Positions 60,294 through 64,000 of a stretch of DNA of 64,000 nt are shown here, piece after piece (the stretch's first letter is position 1; the number at the start of each line of letters is the position of its first letter). This DNA is from Flavobacterium sp. KACC 22763 (GTDB lineage: Bacteria; Bacteroidota; Bacteroidia; Flavobacteriales; Flavobacteriaceae). Location of the stretch: assembly GCF_028736155.1 (NCBI RefSeq), contig NZ_CP117879.1, forward strand, positions 744,001 to 808,000, read 5' to 3'. The notes beneath the pieces are model-generated. The model was not told the origin of the DNA. It did not search any database and saw nothing but the letters and a program-made list of their open reading frames with translations. The position numbers and the translations under genes were made by a program.

Positions 60294-61580
60294 ATGGTGA
60301 TTTTTTTTGAAAATAAAGCCGTTCAGTACAAGTATAAAATCTTAGGATTATTACTCTTTATTTCCTTCAATTTATTTGCTCAAGAAGAAAATCAAAATCC
60401 CGAAAATCAAAATCCAAATATCTGTCCTCCTAAAACAATATTAGAAATCTTCAAAAAAAAGGATTCTGTTTATGTTGTTAAACCCATAAAAAATAGCTTT
60501 TTCTTGATTATTCCCGCGATAGGTTCCCAGCCAGCAACAGGTTTCTTTTATGGTGCTGTGGCGCAATATACTTTCAAGGGAAAAGAAGCAGCCGATAAAT
60601 ATTCAATAGCAAATGTTGGAATAACTTATACCACAAAAAAACAATGGCTGGTAAATGTCAAGAATAATATTTTGCTCAAAAACAACAAGATATTCTTGAG
60701 TGGAGATTACCGTTTGTATATTTTTTCGCAACCCAATTATGGTTTAGGAACAAATATTATTCCGCCTCGACGTGAACAAGATTCAGGTTTCAGTATTGAT
60801 TCTATTGCTGAACCAATGGATTACAATTACTTTAAATTTCATCAGTCGGTTTCCTTTCAAGTTCGCCCAAATTTTTATGTTGGAGGAGGTCTAAATATCG
60901 ATTGGTATTCAAGTATTGTCGATAAAGAACTTGATGTTGCAAATGGAAAACTTACTTATCATTATAATTATAATCAAAAATATGGATTTGATGAATCAGA
61001 ATATTTTTTAAACGGTGTGAGTCTTAATTTGGTTTATGATTCTAGAGATAATCAAGTAAATGCAACACATGGATGGTTTGCTAATATAAATTACCGTTTT
61101 AATCCAGAAATATTTGACAATCAGGAAGTAAGTAATGTTTTGTATGCCGAATACCGAAATTTTATTCCAGTTTCACAAAAAGATAAACGATACATTCTAG
61201 CGCTCTGGACTTACGGACAGTTTGTAACCAAAGGAAAAGTTCCGTATTTGAATTTACCTGCAATTGGTTGGGATCAGCGTAGTCGAAGCGGTGAGGGATA
61301 TACACAGGGATTATTTAGAGGAACAAATTTAGTTTATCTAGCAACAGAATTCAGGTTTCCGCTTAGTTGCGATCAAATGTTCAGCGGAACGGTTTTTACA
61401 AACTTCGTAACAACCAGTAATCCAGATACCAATACAAAACTTTTTCAATATGTTCAGCCAGCTTTTGGTTTCGGACTTCGCATTTTAATTGATAAAGCAA
61501 CAAGAACCAATCTTATTGCAGATTTGGCGTGGGGTAATAACTCGAAAGGCTTTTATTTAAATGCTGGAGAGACTTTTTAA
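60294..61580 (+). CDS. BamA/TamA-type (Omp85) outer-membrane protein
   Basis: A 428-residue outer-membrane protein with a signal-type N terminus (LGLLLFISFNLFAQ) and no POTRA domains. Strands typical of the Omp85 C-terminal barrel follow: FGVSLNLVYDSRDN-like (GVSLNLVYDSRDNQVN), THGWFANINYRFNPE and TNLVYLATEFRFPLSCDQMF, ending ERF-like in the C-terminal region. It could be a secretion or assembly barrel without partners, or a patatin-type relative; substrate unknown. The ATG at 60294 gives a slightly long N terminus. Confidence 0.82.
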   Translation: MVIFFENKAVQYKYKILGLLLFISFNLFAQEENQNPENQNPNICPPKTILEIFKKKDSVYVVKPIKNSFFLIIPAIGSQPATGFFYGAVAQYTFKGKEAADKYSIANVGITYTTKKQWLVNVKNNILLKNNKIFLSGDYRLYIFSQPNYGLGTNIIPPRREQDSGFSIDSIAEPMDYNYFKFHQSVSFQVRPNFYVGGGLNIDWYSSIVDKELDVANGKLTYHYNYNQKYGFDESEYFLNGVSLNLVYDSRDNQVNATHGWFANINYRFNPEIFDNQEVSNVLYAEYRNFIPVSQKDKRYILALWTYGQFVTKGKVPYLNLPAIGWDQRSRSGEGYTQGLFRGTNLVYLATEFRFPLSCDQMFSGTVFTNFVTTSNPDTNTKLFQYVQPAFGFGLRILIDKATRTNLIADLAWGNNSKGFYLNAGETF

Positions 61581-61620
61581 TTTTAAAAATTACAAGCTTT
61601 AAACGTAAAATAATATCAAT

Positions 61621-61650
61621 AAGCAGGCTATCGGGTCTGCTTTTTTTATT
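61621..61650 (+). terminator. Terminator after the Omp85-type gene
   Basis: AAGCAG pairs with CTGCTT (61621-61642) across a 10-nt loop, then seven T residues. Confidence 0.75.
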
Positions 61651-61707
61651 CTTCACAATAAAATCATAATTTGTAAAGTTGTTTAAAATTATTTTAAATA
61701 GTATTCT

Positions 61708-61715
61708 TATTTTTG
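61708..61715 (+). promoter_or_regulatory. Candidate -7 box of the second two-component operon
   Basis: TATTTTTG matches TAnnTTTG, 22 nt upstream of the ATG at 61738. The upstream element is not clear. Confidence 0.5.
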
Positions 61716-61737
61716 TTGTATATACAAACTTCTTAAT

Positions 61738-62412
61738 ATGAAATTACTGATAGTCGAAGACGAGCCAAATCTATTATCAATTTTACGAAAAGGTTTTGCA
61801 GAAAATAATAATGAAGTAAGCGTAGCTATGGATGGTAAAACGGCCATGGAAATGATTCATAATTATACTTTCGATGTGGTAATTTTAGACGTAATGCTTC
61901 CTGATGTTAACGGAATTGAAATCTGCAGAAGACTTCGCGCGGCAAAAAACTTTGTGCCAATTTTGCTTTTAACTGCTTTAGGAACTTCAGAAAACATTGT
62001 AACTGGACTTAATTCTGGTGCGGATGATTATTTGGTTAAACCTTTTAAATTTGGAGAATTAGACGCCAGAGTAAATGCTTTATATAGAAGATCGCAGCAA
62101 GAAACAGAAAAAATTGATACGATCACAATAGCTGATTTAGAAATAAACGGACGCGCCAAAACCGTTAAAAGAGATGGGGAAAATATAGTATTAACGGCGA
62201 AAGAATTTAAACTTTTATATTATTTGGCTAAAAATACGGGACGCATTGTTTCGCGCGATCAGATTTTGGACAATGTTTGGGATATCAATTTTGATATGAA
62301 TACCAATGTTGTCGATGTATACATTACGTACTTAAGAAGAAAGATAGACAAGCCTTTTTCAACCAAACTGATTCATACCATGAAAGGTTTGGGTTATGTA
62401 ATAAAACCATAA
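61738..62412 (+). CDS. OmpR-family response regulator
   Basis: A 224-residue regulator: receiver domain with acidic pair in VEDEPN, phospho-acceptor Asp in VILDVMLPDVNG, and conserved Lys in LVKPFKFGEL; winged-helix domain (about residues 130-224) with LTAKEFKLLYYLAKN and VVDVYITYLRRKIDKPF. The kinase gene starts 1 nt after its stop, so the pair is cognate. Resembles heavy-metal-type regulators (CusR/CopR), but targets are not seen. Confidence 0.94.
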   Translation: MKLLIVEDEPNLLSILRKGFAENNNEVSVAMDGKTAMEMIHNYTFDVVILDVMLPDVNGIEICRRLRAAKNFVPILLLTALGTSENIVTGLNSGADDYLVKPFKFGELDARVNALYRRSQQETEKIDTITIADLEINGRAKTVKRDGENIVLTAKEFKLLYYLAKNTGRIVSRDQILDNVWDINFDMNTNVVDVYITYLRRKIDKPFSTKLIHTMKGLGYVIKP

Positions 62413-62413
62413 T

Positions 62414-63796
62414 ATGGACATTAGGAAAAAAATCACCTTCAATTATGTTGCTCTTTCTACCTTTAGCACTTCGCTATTGTGTATCATCGTGTTTTTCTTG
62501 TTCAGAGAAAACAATCGTTACCACTTTTTAAAGCGTTTAGATGATAGGGCAAAAATTGTAGCTTCAATTCATTTTCAAAAAGACCCTGAGAAAATTAAAT
62601 ACTATAAAAATCTTCAGAAAAACGGTCTTGAAGAATTGATCGAAGAAGAAGAGTATGTGCTCAAAATAAATAGTCACAACAGTTTTGATTACAATACAAA
62701 CCTAAATCTGCCAAATACTTTTTATACTAATATTTTAAGTACAGGAAAAGACTCGTACGAAAGAGATAATAAATATTATTTAGGACAGATTTTTCAAGAA
62801 AACAATCAAAAATATATTGTAATTGTTGGTGCAAGAGACCGTAAAGGAAAAGACACAACAATTTATATTGTCAAAATCATGCTTTTTGGCGGTATCGGAT
62901 TTGTGATTCTAGCTTTTCTTTTAGGTCGATATTTAGCAAAACGTGTTATTAATCCCGTAGCAAGAATTACAAAGGAAGTAAAGAGAATTAGTGCTTCTAA
63001 TCTACACAATCGTCTTCCGGAAGTTAAAAACTCTGATGAAATTTCAGATTTGACCAATACTTTTAATAATATGCTGGATCGACTAGAAACTTCTTTTGAG
63101 ATTCAGGCAAACTTTATTAACAATGCTTCTCACGAGTTAAAAACGCCAATTACCACTATTATTGCCGAATCTGAGATTATGCTGCTGAAAGAGAGAGAAA
63201 AGCATGAATATGTAGAATCTTTGCAAAATATTTATAGCCAAGCTTCAAGATTAGGAAACTTGACAGAAAGCCTTCTTAAGCTGACGCAGACAGGATATGA
63301 TGGACAAAAACAAGTTTCAGATATTGCCCGCATGGACGAATTGTTATTGGATGTAAAATCAGATTTAGATAAAATTTATCCAGATAATCGCGTAAGCATT
63401 AAACTGAATTTTGCGCCAGAAGATTCTAATTTATTATTGTTGCCATGTAATAAACCGCTTTTAGAATTGGCAATCAATAATATTATAACGAACGGAGTAA
63501 AGTATTCGGATAACAACGAAGTCTTTGTAAATCTTACGGCCAATAAAGAAATGATCAAAATTGCGATTAATGATATTGGAATCGGAATTCCGCCAGAAGA
63601 TATTCCGCATTTGTATGAGCCTTTCTTTAGAGGAAAAATTGCTGCTAAATACATTGGTTATGGTTTAGGTCTTCCTTTAGCTTCTAAAATTATCAGAATG
63701 CACGATGGGGAACTTCAAGTGCAATCGGAACAAAACAAAGGAACAATCGTTACAATCATCTTCAAAAAAGGCAACATTAAAAAATCTAATGTTTAA
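62414..63796 (+). CDS. Sensor histidine kinase with HAMP domain
   Basis: A 460-residue kinase. First membrane helix at about residues 10-29, periplasmic region of about 125 residues, second helix near 152-172, then a HAMP domain (NPVARITKEVKRISASNLHN). The phospho-acceptor motif is SHELKTPITTI. ATPase motifs: NNIITNGVKYSDN, NDIGIGIPPEDIPH, and GYGLGLPLASKI. Signal unknown; architecture is close to CusS-type kinases. Confidence 0.93.
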   Translation: MDIRKKITFNYVALSTFSTSLLCIIVFFLFRENNRYHFLKRLDDRAKIVASIHFQKDPEKIKYYKNLQKNGLEELIEEEEYVLKINSHNSFDYNTNLNLPNTFYTNILSTGKDSYERDNKYYLGQIFQENNQKYIVIVGARDRKGKDTTIYIVKIMLFGGIGFVILAFLLGRYLAKRVINPVARITKEVKRISASNLHNRLPEVKNSDEISDLTNTFNNMLDRLETSFEIQANFINNASHELKTPITTIIAESEIMLLKEREKHEYVESLQNIYSQASRLGNLTESLLKLTQTGYDGQKQVSDIARMDELLLDVKSDLDKIYPDNRVSIKLNFAPEDSNLLLLPCNKPLLELAINNIITNGVKYSDNNEVFVNLTANKEMIKIAINDIGIGIPPEDIPHLYEPFFRGKIAAKYIGYGLGLPLASKIIRMHDGELQVQSEQNKGTIVTIIFKKGNIKKSNV

Positions 63797-63878
63797 TTTT
63801 AGAAAATTCTAATTTTAGATTAATAACGGTCTAATTTGCCGAGAGTTATTTTGTAAGTATAAACTAAAAGATATACTT

Positions 63879-64000
63879 ATGAAAAATTTTCTTATACCTA
63901 CAACTTTAAAAGATGATACTATTTCGGCTGTTAAATCTGCGGTAAATCAGTCTAAGAATACTGAATCGGAAATTATTTTAGTATTAGTTTCAGAAGCTCC
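63879..64000 (+). CDS. Partial gene at window end, possible universal stress protein
   Basis: An ATG at 63879 opens a frame that runs off the window after 40 codons. The start MKNFLIPTTLKDDTISAVKS then NQSKNTESEIILVLVSEA resembles the first strand and helix of a universal-stress-protein fold (N-terminal beta strand LIPT, then helix). Too little remains for a firm assignment. Confidence 0.5.
   Translation, partial: MKNFLIPTTLKDDTISAVKSAVNQSKNTESEIILVLVSEA

Overview
The window looks like chromosomal DNA from a Flavobacterium-type member of the Bacteroidota. Supporting signs: AT-rich sequence; promoter boxes of the Bacteroidota form TAnnTTTG with a TTTG/TTG element about 17-21 nt upstream; a secreted pectate lyase ending in a type IX secretion sorting domain; an arginine pathway using the transcarbamylase type that acts on succinylated ornithine; a YtxJ-type bacillithiol-linked protein; and many short palindromic intergenic repeats of the kind common in flavobacteria. 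No rRNA, tRNA, CRISPR array, integrase or transposase was seen.

Layout. 1-3000: coaE, then a histidine kinase/response regulator pair, then a small orphan transcription unit with a 27-codon reading frame and its own terminator (about 3200-3377). 3465-6849: a tight four-gene unit: an unknown basic CxxC protein, RNA ligase RtcB, release-factor-like PrfH and a TPR protein. This is the best candidate for an under-described system, probably RNA repair plus ribosome rescue. 7017-13876: a minus-strand block (acyl-ACP thioesterase, miaA, potassium channel, exonuclease/GIY-YIG fusion, YggS, 3-hydroxybutyryl-CoA dehydrogenase, Gfo/Idh/MocA oxidoreductase). 14171-22819: pcm, a class II Fic protein with an XRE domain, a lipoprotein, smpB, two outer-membrane proteins, a VF530 protein, a GNAT, an aldose epimerase and an M1 peptidase.

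23000-34858: a plus-strand arginine/proline cluster in the order GNAT (likely N-succinylglutamate synthase), argG, argC, argD, proA, proB, a GxxExxY nuclease-like gene, succinylornithine transcarbamylase, argB, an M20 deacylase and argH. It begins with a clear promoter and a structured leader holding a 28-codon frame. Nearly every gap downstream of argC holds a different short repeat family, often folding into a long hairpin, and the GxxExxY gene sits between inverted copies of one such repeat.

34943-64000: pectate lyase, a DUF2157-type membrane pair, YtxJ, ClpB, small membrane and basic proteins, DUF808, lipoproteins, the agmatine-to-putrescine enzymes AguB and AguA at separate loci, an OmpA protein, a beta-propeller lipoprotein, a secreted endonuclease/phosphatase-fold protein, fumarylacetoacetase, glyA, miaE (partner of the miaA at 7847), guaC, aspartase, an Omp85-type protein, a second two-component pair, and a gene cut by the window end.

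Evidence comes from reading motifs, spacing and base pairing by eye. No database search or folding program was run, so family names rest on recognised motifs and remembered family features.
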